From Dehalococcoidia bacterium (lineage in GTDB: Bacteria; Chloroflexota; Dehalococcoidia; Lucifugimonadales; JAGWBF01): a stretch of DNA of 8,139 nt. Made by a program: the position numbers and the translations under genes. Location of the stretch: the NCBI GenBank assembly GCA_021296015.1, contig JAGWBG010000048.1, forward strand, positions 1-8,139, read 5' to 3'. The notes below the pieces were generated by a model. The model searched no databases and had not been told where the DNA came from. It was given only the letters and a program-made list of their open reading frames with translations. Shown in pieces: positions 1 to 5,888 of the stretch (position 1 is the first letter of the stretch; every line of letters starts with the position of its first letter).

Positions 1-492
1 CAAGAACGTTGGCTTAGCTGTGAAGGTACTTCTCAACTCATTGACAACAGCCTTGATGCCTTCGTATACCTGTTGCCAAGCGGTGTCTTGTTTACAGAAG
101 TTGACGACTGGGACTCCATCTTCCGGTAGTGCCTTGAGATCATCTTTCTCCAGAAAGTCTTTCCATGCGCAATCCCGGAGAATGATCGGAATACGGAACA
201 ATAGTTGGTTGTTACTGGCGAGTTGTTTCGCATATATCCATTCTTTTGTACATTCCTCAGATGCGATGAAGTCTGGGCTAATTAGAAACACGATGATATC
301 TGCATGATCCATGTTGGATCGTGTTTCGACGGATATTCTTCTCCCGGGTAGAATCTCTTGGTCTGACCAGTCCTTCAGCAGACCATCTCTCTTAAGCAAA
401 GCGAGGGATTTTTCCATGAATTCCCTATGCTGACCGTCCTCGTGCGAATAACTATAGAACAACTTAACGACATGATCTGATTGTTGAATCAT
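1..492 (-). CDS. TIR-domain protein, N-terminal part (3' end outside window)
   Basis: The reading frame is open from the start codon to the window edge, giving 164 residues without a stop. The translation reads as a bacterial TIR domain: strand A 'VKLFYSYSHED' (about residues 9-19), 'LLKDWSDQEILPG' (38-50), 'ADIIVFLISPDFIAS' (64-78), then 'CTKEW' (81-85), 'RIPIILRDCAW' (100-110) and 'ALPEDGVPV' (121-129). Bacterial TIR domains commonly hydrolyse NAD+ or make signalling nucleotides from it, often in anti-phage defence. Glu84 in 'CTKEW' sits where the catalytic Glu is normally found. ATG 492 is chosen because AAGGAG (502-507) lies 9 nt upstream. ATG 498 is too close to it, and ATG 537 (15 residues longer) has no visible Shine-Dalgarno. 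The C-terminal partner domain, which would define the system, is missing. The stretch looks more AT-rich than the rest of the window, hinting at separate origin. Confidence 0.85.
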   Translation of the reverse strand, partial: MIQQSDHVVKLFYSYSHEDGQHREFMEKSLALLKRDGLLKDWSDQEILPGRRISVETRSNMDHADIIVFLISPDFIASEECTKEWIYAKQLASNNQLLFRIPIILRDCAWKDFLEKDDLKALPEDGVPVVNFCKQDTAWQQVYEGIKAVVNELRSTFTAKPTFL

Positions 493-562
493 TACCATAT
501 GCTCCTTAATCCAGTGGGGTACACCTATCGCTTCCATAAACAACTTATGGACTTATTATTTC

Positions 563-568
563 ATTATA
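563..568 (-). promoter_or_regulatory. candidate -10 box for the TIR gene
   Basis: On the - strand this is a perfect TATAAT. The only -35 candidate is a weak GTGAAT (587-592) at 18-bp spacing. A transcript would start near 556 and leave a leader of roughly 60 nt before ATG 492, which fits the start chosen by the Shine-Dalgarno. The surrounding sequence is AT-rich, so a chance match is possible. Confidence 0.4.
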
Positions 569-679
569 CCTAATCTTACACCGTATATTCACGGAGGATT
601 CATTCGGTTCTCTACACGGAAGGACAGACCTCGACCCCGCCTGGGCACAACCCCGGTAGAGAAGAGCTTTACGAAGCTG

Positions 680-685
680 TATAAT
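680..685 (+). promoter_or_regulatory. candidate -10 box for phoBR
   Basis: A perfect TATAAT lies just upstream of phoB with no good -35 at 16-18 bp, so it may depend on an activator or be fortuitous. It ends only 3 nt before ATG 689. A transcript from it would therefore begin inside or after that ATG, which favours the downstream TTG 728 as the working phoB start. No convincing 11-bp TTAA array like the two Pho boxes further on is visible in 538-688. Confidence 0.35.
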
Positions 686-688
686 GGA

Positions 689-1420
689 ATGGAGCGAAAT
701 GCAAGTGGTCATGTTCCGGAGTTTGATTTGACAGAGCAGACAATTCTGATTGTTGAGGACGAGGAGAACCTCCTCGAGGCGCTGCGGTACAACCTGGAAC
801 ACGAGGGATACCGGGTTGTTACCGCCACCGACGGTGGAAAGGGTCTGGAAGCCGCCAGAGAAACCGACCCGTCCCTCATCATTCTCGATATTATGCTCCC
901 AACCCTGGACGGCTTCGACATTTGCCGCCTCGTTCGAAGGACCAGCGACGTGCCAATTTTGATGCTGACCGCCAAGGCCGAGGAAGTGGACAAGGTGGTG
1001 GGGCTGGAGATTGGGGCCGACGACTACGTTGTCAAGCCCTTCAGTATGCGGGAGTTGCTGGCAAGGGTACGGGCAATGCTGCGCCGCCCCCGCCACAGCC
1101 GTGGGGAGGCCTCGGACACGGAGGTTATCAGAGCGGGCAGCCTGGAGCTGGACCAGACTAGCCATGCGGTCAGGCTCAAGGGACAACATCTTGACCTGAA
1201 ACCACGGGAGTTTGACCTTCTCGCCCTCCTGATGGCAAACAAGGGAAGGGCCTACACGCGGCACCAGATTCTCGACCGGGTGTGGGGACAGGACTACATC
1301 GGCGATACTCGAACTGTTGACGTCCACGTCCGATGGCTTCGAGAAAAGATTGAACCCGACCCCGGCAGCCCGAAAATGATAGTCACAATTCGCGGCGTGG
1401 GTTACAAATTCCAAGCATGA
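689..1420 (+). CDS. phoB: PhoB/PhoP-type phosphate response regulator
   Basis: OmpR/PhoB-family DNA-binding response regulator that turns on phosphate-starvation genes when phosphorylated by PhoR. The receiver domain covers about residues 18-130, with acidic pocket Glu23-Asp24, phospho-acceptor Asp67 in 'LIILDIMLP', Thr94 and Lys116 ('VVKPF'). The winged-helix domain covers about 146-241, with the recognition region 'RTVDVHVRWLREK' and the C-terminal hairpin 'TIRGVGYKF'. All key residues are present. The start is uncertain: ATG 689 gives 243 residues but has no Shine-Dalgarno and lies almost on a TATAAT box. TTG 728, 6 nt after GGAG (718-721), gives 230 residues beginning '(M)TEQTILIVEDEENL', which matches the usual PhoB length and N-terminus. 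The stop overlaps the phoR start by ATGA, so the pair is translationally coupled. Calling it PhoB rather than another OmpR-type regulator rests on phoR and the adjacent pst operon. Confidence 0.93.
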   Translation: MERNASGHVPEFDLTEQTILIVEDEENLLEALRYNLEHEGYRVVTATDGGKGLEAARETDPSLIILDIMLPTLDGFDICRLVRRTSDVPILMLTAKAEEVDKVVGLEIGADDYVVKPFSMRELLARVRAMLRRPRHSRGEASDTEVIRAGSLELDQTSHAVRLKGQHLDLKPREFDLLALLMANKGRAYTRHQILDRVWGQDYIGDTRTVDVHVRWLREKIEPDPGSPKMIVTIRGVGYKFQA

Positions 1421-3180
1421 GATTGCCCAGGTCTCTACAATGGCGTATCGCCCTCGCCTACACGGCCCTCATAGTGATTTCCATGGTGGCGGCGAGTATC
1501 TACATCTTCCTGTACGTGCGGGGTAGCTACATCTCCGACCTCGAAGTCCGCCTGGAGAACGAGGCCCGGCTGATAGGCCAGACGGCCGAGAGCTACTTTC
1601 AAGGCCAGCTTGACCCCGGAGACATCCAGGCGGCCAGTGAGCGGATAGGAAACCTCCTGGATGCCAGAATCTCGATTATCCGCCCGGACGGAACCGTACT
1701 GTCCGACACCTGGGACGCCTCGGCAGTCATGGAGAACCATGCAGACCGCCCCGAAGTGCGGGATGCTCTCGCTGCCGGCATAGGCCGCAGCACCCGGTTT
1801 GACAGCACGGTTGAAGAGGAGATGATGTATGCTGCCGTCCCGGTATACGTGGATGGCACTCTCGCAGGCGTAGCACGGGTCGCAGTACCCATGTCTGAAG
1901 TGCAGTCCAAAGTAGACCGTATCCTGTCTGCCCTGCTCCTGTCAGGACTCATCGTCACCCTTCTCTCCGTGGTCCTGGGGTACTTCCTGGCACGACGCAC
2001 GTCTCGCTCTGTCCGGTCGGTCGCCGAAGGGGTGCGGCATATCACCCAGGGCGATTTGGAGCACCGGGTATACGCTCTATCGGGGGATGAGACCAGCGAG
2101 CTAGCCGCGGACTTCAACCGGATGGCGGCGACTCTCAAGACAACGATTCAAGAGCTGTCGGCGGAGCGCAACAAGCTGTCGGTGGTGCTGGAGGTTATGG
2201 CCGACGGGGTGGTGATGATTGGGTCCCAGGGCGACACGCAACTCCTGAATCCGGTAGCCAGGGAACTCCTTGACATAGAAAGGCTGGATTTCCAGGGGCG
2301 GAGCTTTATAGAGCTATCCAGGAACCACGAGTTGCAGCTGATGATTTCCCGGGCCTTTGAGACGCACCAACCCCAGTATGGGGAGGTCGAATTCTCCCAG
2401 CGACGGTTCCTCAGCGCCATAGCCATACCACTGGTTGATAGCAACTCCCACCCCGGCGTCCTTCTCACACTCCACGACCTGTCTCGGCTCCGACAGCTGG
2501 ACACCACGCGCAGAGAGTTCATTAGCAACGTGTCCCATGAGCTTCGCAGTCCCCTGGCTTCAATCAAGGCTTCAGTGGAAACCCTGGAGAATGGCGCCCT
2601 TGGCGAACCGGAGGTTGCCCGAGATTTCATCAGGCGCATCCACGAAGATATTGGCCGCATGATTAACATGGCAGGCGACCTCCTGGAGCTATCTCGTCTG
2701 GAGAGCGGACAGGTCCCGATACACCTGTATCCCTTGGACCTGCGGCCTTTGCTGGAGGACGTGAGGACCGGCTTTGAGGGACGGGCCGTAGCCAGGGCTA
2801 TCTCAATCAACGCCACGTACGATGAAGACGTTCCCCTGGCTATGGGTGATGAAGAGAAGCTGCGCCAGGCCCTGGTCAACCTCTTGGACAACGCCATCAA
2901 GTTCACACCCGACGCCGGCAGGATAACCCTGACTACCCTGGCTGACGGGGGTTTCGTAGAAGTCCGGGTGAACAATACAGGCATGGGAATTCCCCGGGAA
3001 CATTTGCCCCACGTCTTTGAGCGTTTCTACAAGGTGGACCGCTCACGACACGACGGGGGCACCGGACTGGGTCTGGCTATCGTAAATCACATCGTGCAGC
3101 TTCACGGCGGTGAAGTTACGGTACAGAGCCAGGAAGGGGAGAGTGCCACTTTTAGCTTCACCCTCCCCAGAGTCCAATAG
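1417..3180 (+). CDS. phoR: PhoR-type phosphate sensor histidine kinase
   Basis: Membrane histidine kinase of 587 residues that phosphorylates and dephosphorylates PhoB. Order: TM1 (about 11-33), extracytoplasmic sensor region (34-168), TM2 (169-192), HAMP (193-245, with 'GDLEHRV'), PAS (about 250-355), HisKA with H-box 'FISNVSHELRSPL' and phospho-acceptor His374, then the ATPase domain with N-box 'NLLDNAIKFTP' (488-498), F-box 'FERFYKVD' (534-541) and G2 'GGTGLGLAIV' (547-556). The large outer domain and length resemble Bacillus PhoR (about 580 residues) rather than the shorter E. coli protein. One oddity is the G1 box, which reads 'VNNTGMGIP' with Asn520 in place of the usual Asp that contacts adenine. 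The start ATG overlaps the phoB stop. The gene is followed 30 nt later by an intrinsic terminator, so phoBR is its own transcription unit. Confidence 0.93.
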   Translation: MRLPRSLQWRIALAYTALIVISMVAASIYIFLYVRGSYISDLEVRLENEARLIGQTAESYFQGQLDPGDIQAASERIGNLLDARISIIRPDGTVLSDTWDASAVMENHADRPEVRDALAAGIGRSTRFDSTVEEEMMYAAVPVYVDGTLAGVARVAVPMSEVQSKVDRILSALLLSGLIVTLLSVVLGYFLARRTSRSVRSVAEGVRHITQGDLEHRVYALSGDETSELAADFNRMAATLKTTIQELSAERNKLSVVLEVMADGVVMIGSQGDTQLLNPVARELLDIERLDFQGRSFIELSRNHELQLMISRAFETHQPQYGEVEFSQRRFLSAIAIPLVDSNSHPGVLLTLHDLSRLRQLDTTRREFISNVSHELRSPLASIKASVETLENGALGEPEVARDFIRRIHEDIGRMINMAGDLLELSRLESGQVPIHLYPLDLRPLLEDVRTGFEGRAVARAISINATYDEDVPLAMGDEEKLRQALVNLLDNAIKFTPDAGRITLTTLADGGFVEVRVNNTGMGIPREHLPHVFERFYKVDRSRHDGGTGLGLAIVNHIVQLHGGEVTVQSQEGESATFSFTLPRVQ

Positions 3181-3210
3181 AGCCGGAGCCGCCTCACCTG
3201 CCACGCCCTG

Positions 3211-3239
3211 AAATGCCCTCCACGGAGGGCATTTTTCTT
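3211..3239 (+). terminator. Rho-independent terminator after phoR
   Basis: A perfect 10-bp stem, AAATGCCCTC (3211-3220) with GAGGGCATTT (3225-3234), closes a 4-nt CACG loop and runs into a T-rich tail (TTTTTCTT, 3232-3239). It starts 30 nt after the phoR stop and separates phoBR from the genes downstream. Confidence 0.92.
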
Positions 3240-3247
3240 GTTATCTT

Positions 3248-3288
3248 CCCCATAACGAAGCCTTAATGTCCCCATAACGTGTCCTTAA
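3248..3288 (+). promoter_or_regulatory. Pho box upstream of the small Cys-rich gene
   Basis: Four WTAA half-sites lie exactly 11 bp apart: ATAA 3252, TTAA 3263, ATAA 3274, TTAA 3285. They form two copies of a 22-bp unit, CCCCATAACG-N3-CCTTAA, starting at 3248 and 3270. PhoB/PhoP-family regulators bind direct repeats with 11-bp period (the E. coli 7+4 layout, and the Bacillus TTAACA-N5 layout). The last unit, TTAAGA 3285-3290, can act as a -35-like element for the -10 at 3307-3312. Binding by the PhoB encoded here is inferred. Confidence 0.75.
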
Positions 3289-3312
3289 GAATGGGTCTCC
3301 ATACTTCATATT
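3285..3312 (+). promoter_or_regulatory. candidate Pho-activated promoter
   Basis: TTAAGA (3285-3290, 4/6 to the -35 consensus) overlaps the last Pho half-site. After 16 bp comes CATATT (3307-3312, 4/6 to the -10 consensus). Weak core elements with the activator site covering the -35 are the usual arrangement at Pho promoters. The leader before the ATG at 3415 would be about 95 nt. Confidence 0.5.
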
Positions 3313-3414
3313 TGAAGGAACCGAAGCTTCGCTGACCCTATCGGGCACCACCTCTAAGTGAATTCTCGGGTAGGGAGCGGAGAAGGGCGGAAACAAGAAT
3401 TCAAGGAGGTGCAC

Positions 3415-3699
3415 ATGATACTGGATGCCCTGGAAGACCGGAAATATTCCAAAGAGAGTCGGCCACCGTCAGAGCGGTTCACTGATTTCATCAGGAAGGT
3501 GTTAGGTGTAGCTGTACCCTGGCGGGACATCACCGTTGATTGCCCCACCTCTTGGGCGAAGTCGGAAATGGTTGAAAAGCAGATCCTCATAGAAGACCTC
3601 TACCTGACCACCGGCGCCCGCTGGTGGACGTGCCCGAGATGTCATGAGGGCGCCTGCTACAGGCACATGTGTTTCCGAGAACAGGACGCCTGGTGGTAG
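3415..3699 (+). CDS. small Cys/His-rich protein of unknown function
   Basis: A 94-residue protein not recognised from any family. ATG 3415 is chosen because AGGAGGT (3404-3410) sits 4 nt upstream; an in-frame GTG at 3358 would add 19 residues but has no such site. There is no signal peptide or membrane segment. The first half is polar and charged, with one cysteine (Cys43, 'DCPTSW'). The C-terminal end is unusual: two Trp (70-71), then Cys73-x2-Cys76-His77-x3-Cys81-x2-His84-x-Cys86, and a final 'DAWW'. That spacing could bind a zinc or iron ion, but it matches no named zinc-ribbon pattern I can assign. It is preceded by its own terminator-isolated Pho box and followed by the pst Pho box, so it is probably induced by phosphate starvation. 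A role in Pho signalling or metal handling would be speculation. Confidence 0.75.
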   Translation: MILDALEDRKYSKESRPPSERFTDFIRKVLGVAVPWRDITVDCPTSWAKSEMVEKQILIEDLYLTTGARWWTCPRCHEGACYRHMCFREQDAWW

Positions 3700-3716
3700 G
3701 CATGGGCAAAAGTGGC

Positions 3717-3780
3717 TTAACCTATTGTTAACGGGTCTTTAACCCCCTGTTAAAGACCCGTTAAAGTCTGCCCGTTAACC
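3717..3780 (+). promoter_or_regulatory. Pho box array upstream of pstS
   Basis: Five TTAA half-sites occur at exactly 11-bp spacing (3717, 3728, 3739, 3750, 3761), with a sixth TTAA off phase at 3775. Three in-phase units read TTAACN, close to the TTAACA half-site of Bacillus PhoP. The array begins 17 nt after the small gene and ends 36 nt before pstS. This is the position and period expected for PhoB~P control of a pst operon. A possible -10 is TTTACT at 3782-3787, only 15 bp from the last in-phase unit, so the core promoter is not well fixed. Confidence 0.8.
3728..3764. repeat. perfect 16-bp inverted repeat inside the pst Pho box
   Basis: TTAACGGGTCTTTAAC (3728-3743) and GTTAAAGACCCGTTAA (3749-3764) are exact reverse complements around a 5-nt centre, CCCCT. 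The arms contain four of the five in-phase TTAA half-sites. As RNA it would form a strong hairpin in any transcript coming from the small gene. It is not followed by a U-run (next bases AGTCTGCCCG), so it is not a standard intrinsic terminator. Confidence 0.9.
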
Positions 3781-3816
3781 TTTTACTGACTGAAAGAAGA
3801 AAGGAGAACGATACAG

Positions 3817-4959
3817 TTGAAAATCACTGGCACCAAGCTCTTTAGCATCCTCGGTCTCTTCGCCGCACTTTTGATGGCGACCCTTCTGGTATCATGCGGC
3901 GGTAGCGACCCAACAGCGACTCCCACACGCACCCCTGCGTCTCCCACCTTTACTACTCCGGCAATGGAACCGACCCAGGCTATGGAAGCTACTTCCACAC
4001 CGGATTCTGCTAATACAGAGAGTTCTATGGAGAGCCTGAGCGGGACCATCGCAATAGCAGGTTCCAGCACCGTGTTCCCCATAAGCGAAGCCATGGCTGA
4101 AGAGTTCAGCAAGCAGAACTCGGGAGTCCGCGTCAACGTGGCCTCCACCGGCACCGGCGCAGGCTTCCGGGCCATCTGCGCGGGAGAGGCCCAGGTATCC
4201 AACGCCTCCCGCCCCGTCAAGCAGAGTGAGCTTGACACCTGCGCCGAAAACGATATAGAACTAATAGAGATTCCGGTGGCCTTCGACGCCCTCTCCGTTG
4301 TCGTCAGCCCAAATAATGATTGGGCCGAATGCCTCTCCGTTGAAGACCTGGCCACCATCTTCGGACCCGATTCCCACGGCGTCGTCACCAACTGGAACCA
4401 GGTGAACCCGGACTTCCCAGATGTTGGACTGAGGCTCTACGGACCCACCACGGCCTCCGGCACCTTCGACTACTTCACCGAGGCCATCATGGGTGAGGGC
4501 GGCGCCCACAGGGGAGACATGGACTTGGCCACCGAGGACGACCCCCTCATCGCGCAGGGTGTCAACGGGACGCGGGGTGGCATCGGCTACTTCGGTCTGG
4601 CTTACCTGGCCCAGTACAGCAGCCTGGTCAATGCCGTGTCCGTGGAAAACCCACAGACCGGCGAGTGTGTCCAGCCCTCCAGCGAGGCAGTGGAGTCCGG
4701 CACCTATCAGCCCCTGGCACGGCCCATCTTCATCTACGTGCGGGCCGATCTGCTGGACGAGAACCCGGAGGTAGAGGCTTTCGTGGAGTTCTACATGGAA
4801 GAGGCCACTGCCCTGGTGCCCGAGGTAGGGTACGTAGCCCTGCCGCAGGAGGCCTATGACTGGAATCTGGGCCGTCTTGCCAGCCGCACCACCGGGTCGG
4901 TGTTCAAGGACGTTGCTCCCGGTACACCCCTTAACACGGTCCTGGATAGGTTACAGTAG
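3817..4959 (+). CDS. pstS: PstS, phosphate-binding lipoprotein of the Pst ABC transporter
   Basis: Extracytoplasmic receptor that captures phosphate and delivers it to PstCA. The 380-residue product starts with a lipoprotein signal peptide: Lys2/Lys7, a hydrophobic core (8-25) and lipobox 'LVSC' with Cys27 as the lipidation site. A low-complexity Thr/Pro/Ala/Ser linker (about 31-72) tethers the domain. The binding domain follows, with 'AGSSTVFPISE' (81-91), 'STGTGAGFRAI' (110-120), 'SNASRPVK' (128-135) and 'GPTTASGTFDYF' (209-220); the Ser/Thr/Arg residues of these loops contact phosphate in PstS structures. Four further Cys (121, 142, 172, 284) could form disulfides outside the membrane. The start is TTG, with AAGGAG (3801-3806) 10 nt upstream and the signal peptide beginning right at it. 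Its stop TAG shares a base with the GTG of pstC. A Pho box array lies just upstream. Confidence 0.95.
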   Translation: MKITGTKLFSILGLFAALLMATLLVSCGGSDPTATPTRTPASPTFTTPAMEPTQAMEATSTPDSANTESSMESLSGTIAIAGSSTVFPISEAMAEEFSKQNSGVRVNVASTGTGAGFRAICAGEAQVSNASRPVKQSELDTCAENDIELIEIPVAFDALSVVVSPNNDWAECLSVEDLATIFGPDSHGVVTNWNQVNPDFPDVGLRLYGPTTASGTFDYFTEAIMGEGGAHRGDMDLATEDDPLIAQGVNGTRGGIGYFGLAYLAQYSSLVNAVSVENPQTGECVQPSSEAVESGTYQPLARPIFIYVRADLLDENPEVEAFVEFYMEEATALVPEVGYVALPQEAYDWNLGRLASRTTGSVFKDVAPGTPLNTVLDRLQ

Positions 4960-5888
4960 TGTCGCGAGCAGATTCCATACACTCACACTCGAACAGGAGG
5001 CGTCTCCAGCGTGTAGCGCGGGAGGCGCCCTTTATGCTAATCCTTTTCCTCTGTGCCCTTCTGTCCATCGTGACCACGGTGGGAATAGTCCTGATTCTCC
5101 TCACAGAGGCGGTGCCCTTTTTCAACGAAGTCTCAATCCTGAAGTTCCTGTCGGGAAAGGAATGGGCGCCCCTGTTCTCAATCAAGAGTTTCGGGGTGCT
5201 CCCCCTCCTCTCCGCAACCGCGTTTATCGCGGGCATGGCCCTGTTGGTGGCCTTTCCGATCGGGCTGTTAACCGCCATATATCTCAGTGAGTATGCACCC
5301 GGGCCGGTACGCGCAACGGTAAAGCCTACGTTGGAGGTCCTGGCGGGCATCCCAACGGTGGTCTACGGGTTCTTCGCCATAACCTTCATCAGCCCTGTAA
5401 TCATACGACCTCTGTTCCAGACCGAGTCCATCTTCAACGCCATCAGCGCCGCCACTGCCATGGGAGTGATGCTCATACCCATGGTGGTATCTCTGAGCGA
5501 TGATGCCATGCGGGCGGTCCCCTCCAATCTGAGAGAGGGTGCTCACGCCCTGGGAGCCAATCGTTTCCAGGTGTCCGTCAGAGTTGTGGTCCCCGCAGCC
5601 CTGTCCGGTATCGTTGCCGCCGGTCTGCTGGCGCTGGCCAGGGCCGTGGGCGAGACCATGATTGTCACGATTGCCGCCGGCGGCATACCAAATCTCTCCT
5701 ACAACCCCTTCGATGCCATGCAAACCATGACGGCCTTTATCATGGAAGTGGCGATGGGAGATACACCCCGGGGGACCGTTGAATACGAAAGCATCTTCGC
5801 CGTTGGCCTGATGCTATTTGTATCTACCCTGGTTATAAACCTGCTGGCCCAAGCCCTGCTCGCCAAGTTCAGAGAGGTGTACGAATGA
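4959..5888 (+). CDS. pstC: PstC, phosphate ABC transporter permease
   Basis: Inner-membrane subunit that forms the phosphate channel together with PstA. The 309 residues show about six hydrophobic segments (roughly 26-52, 77-109, 128-150, 162-180, 211-240, 278-301). The cytoplasmic EAA-type loop that docks the ATPase is 'EGAHALGANRFQ' (193-204), ending at Pro212. 'LAGIPTVVYGFFA' (128-140) and 'ALARAVGETM' (225-234) are PstC/PstA family signatures. The start is GTG 4959, sharing a base with the pstS stop (TAGTG). This gives a 25-residue basic cytoplasmic N-terminus, normal for PstC. ATG 5034, 8 nt after GGAGG (5021-5025), is a credible alternative start that would remove this tail and begin directly at the first membrane helix. 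The stop overlaps the pstA start by ATGA. Confidence 0.95.
   Translation: MSRADSIHSHSNRRRLQRVAREAPFMLILFLCALLSIVTTVGIVLILLTEAVPFFNEVSILKFLSGKEWAPLFSIKSFGVLPLLSATAFIAGMALLVAFPIGLLTAIYLSEYAPGPVRATVKPTLEVLAGIPTVVYGFFAITFISPVIIRPLFQTESIFNAISAATAMGVMLIPMVVSLSDDAMRAVPSNLREGAHALGANRFQVSVRVVVPAALSGIVAAGLLALARAVGETMIVTIAAGGIPNLSYNPFDAMQTMTAFIMEVAMGDTPRGTVEYESIFAVGLMLFVSTLVINLLAQALLAKFREVYE

Noticed and set aside
545..567. TTAT pairs 11 bp apart (545/556 and 553/564) as a possible Pho box for phoBR
   Set aside because: Only two units per phase in a generally AT-rich stretch, far from phoB, and overlapping the likely TIR promoter; not comparable with the four- and five-unit arrays.
608..663. Inverted repeat TTCTCTAC (608-615) / GTAGAGAA (656-663) upstream of phoB
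   Set aside because: Arms of only 8 bp separated by 40 bp; a chance match is likely and no second operator copy is visible.
545..1414. 289-codon open frame on the - strand opposite phoB
   Set aside because: It is antisense to a fully conserved response regulator, shows no recognisable domain, and its openness follows from GC-rich codon bias of phoB.
2148..2984. 278-codon open frame on the - strand opposite phoR
   Set aside because: Ser/Arg-rich shadow translation of the PAS, HisKA and ATPase regions of phoR, with no family resemblance.
3728..3764. Reading the inverted repeat as an intrinsic terminator of the small gene
   Set aside because: The stem is followed by AGTCTGCCCG rather than a U-run, and it coincides with the phased TTAA half-sites, so a regulatory site is the better reading.
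3783..4391. 202-codon open frame on the - strand opposite pstS
   Set aside because: It runs through the pst regulatory region and the PstS lipoprotein signal in antisense, with no ribosome binding site or domain seen.
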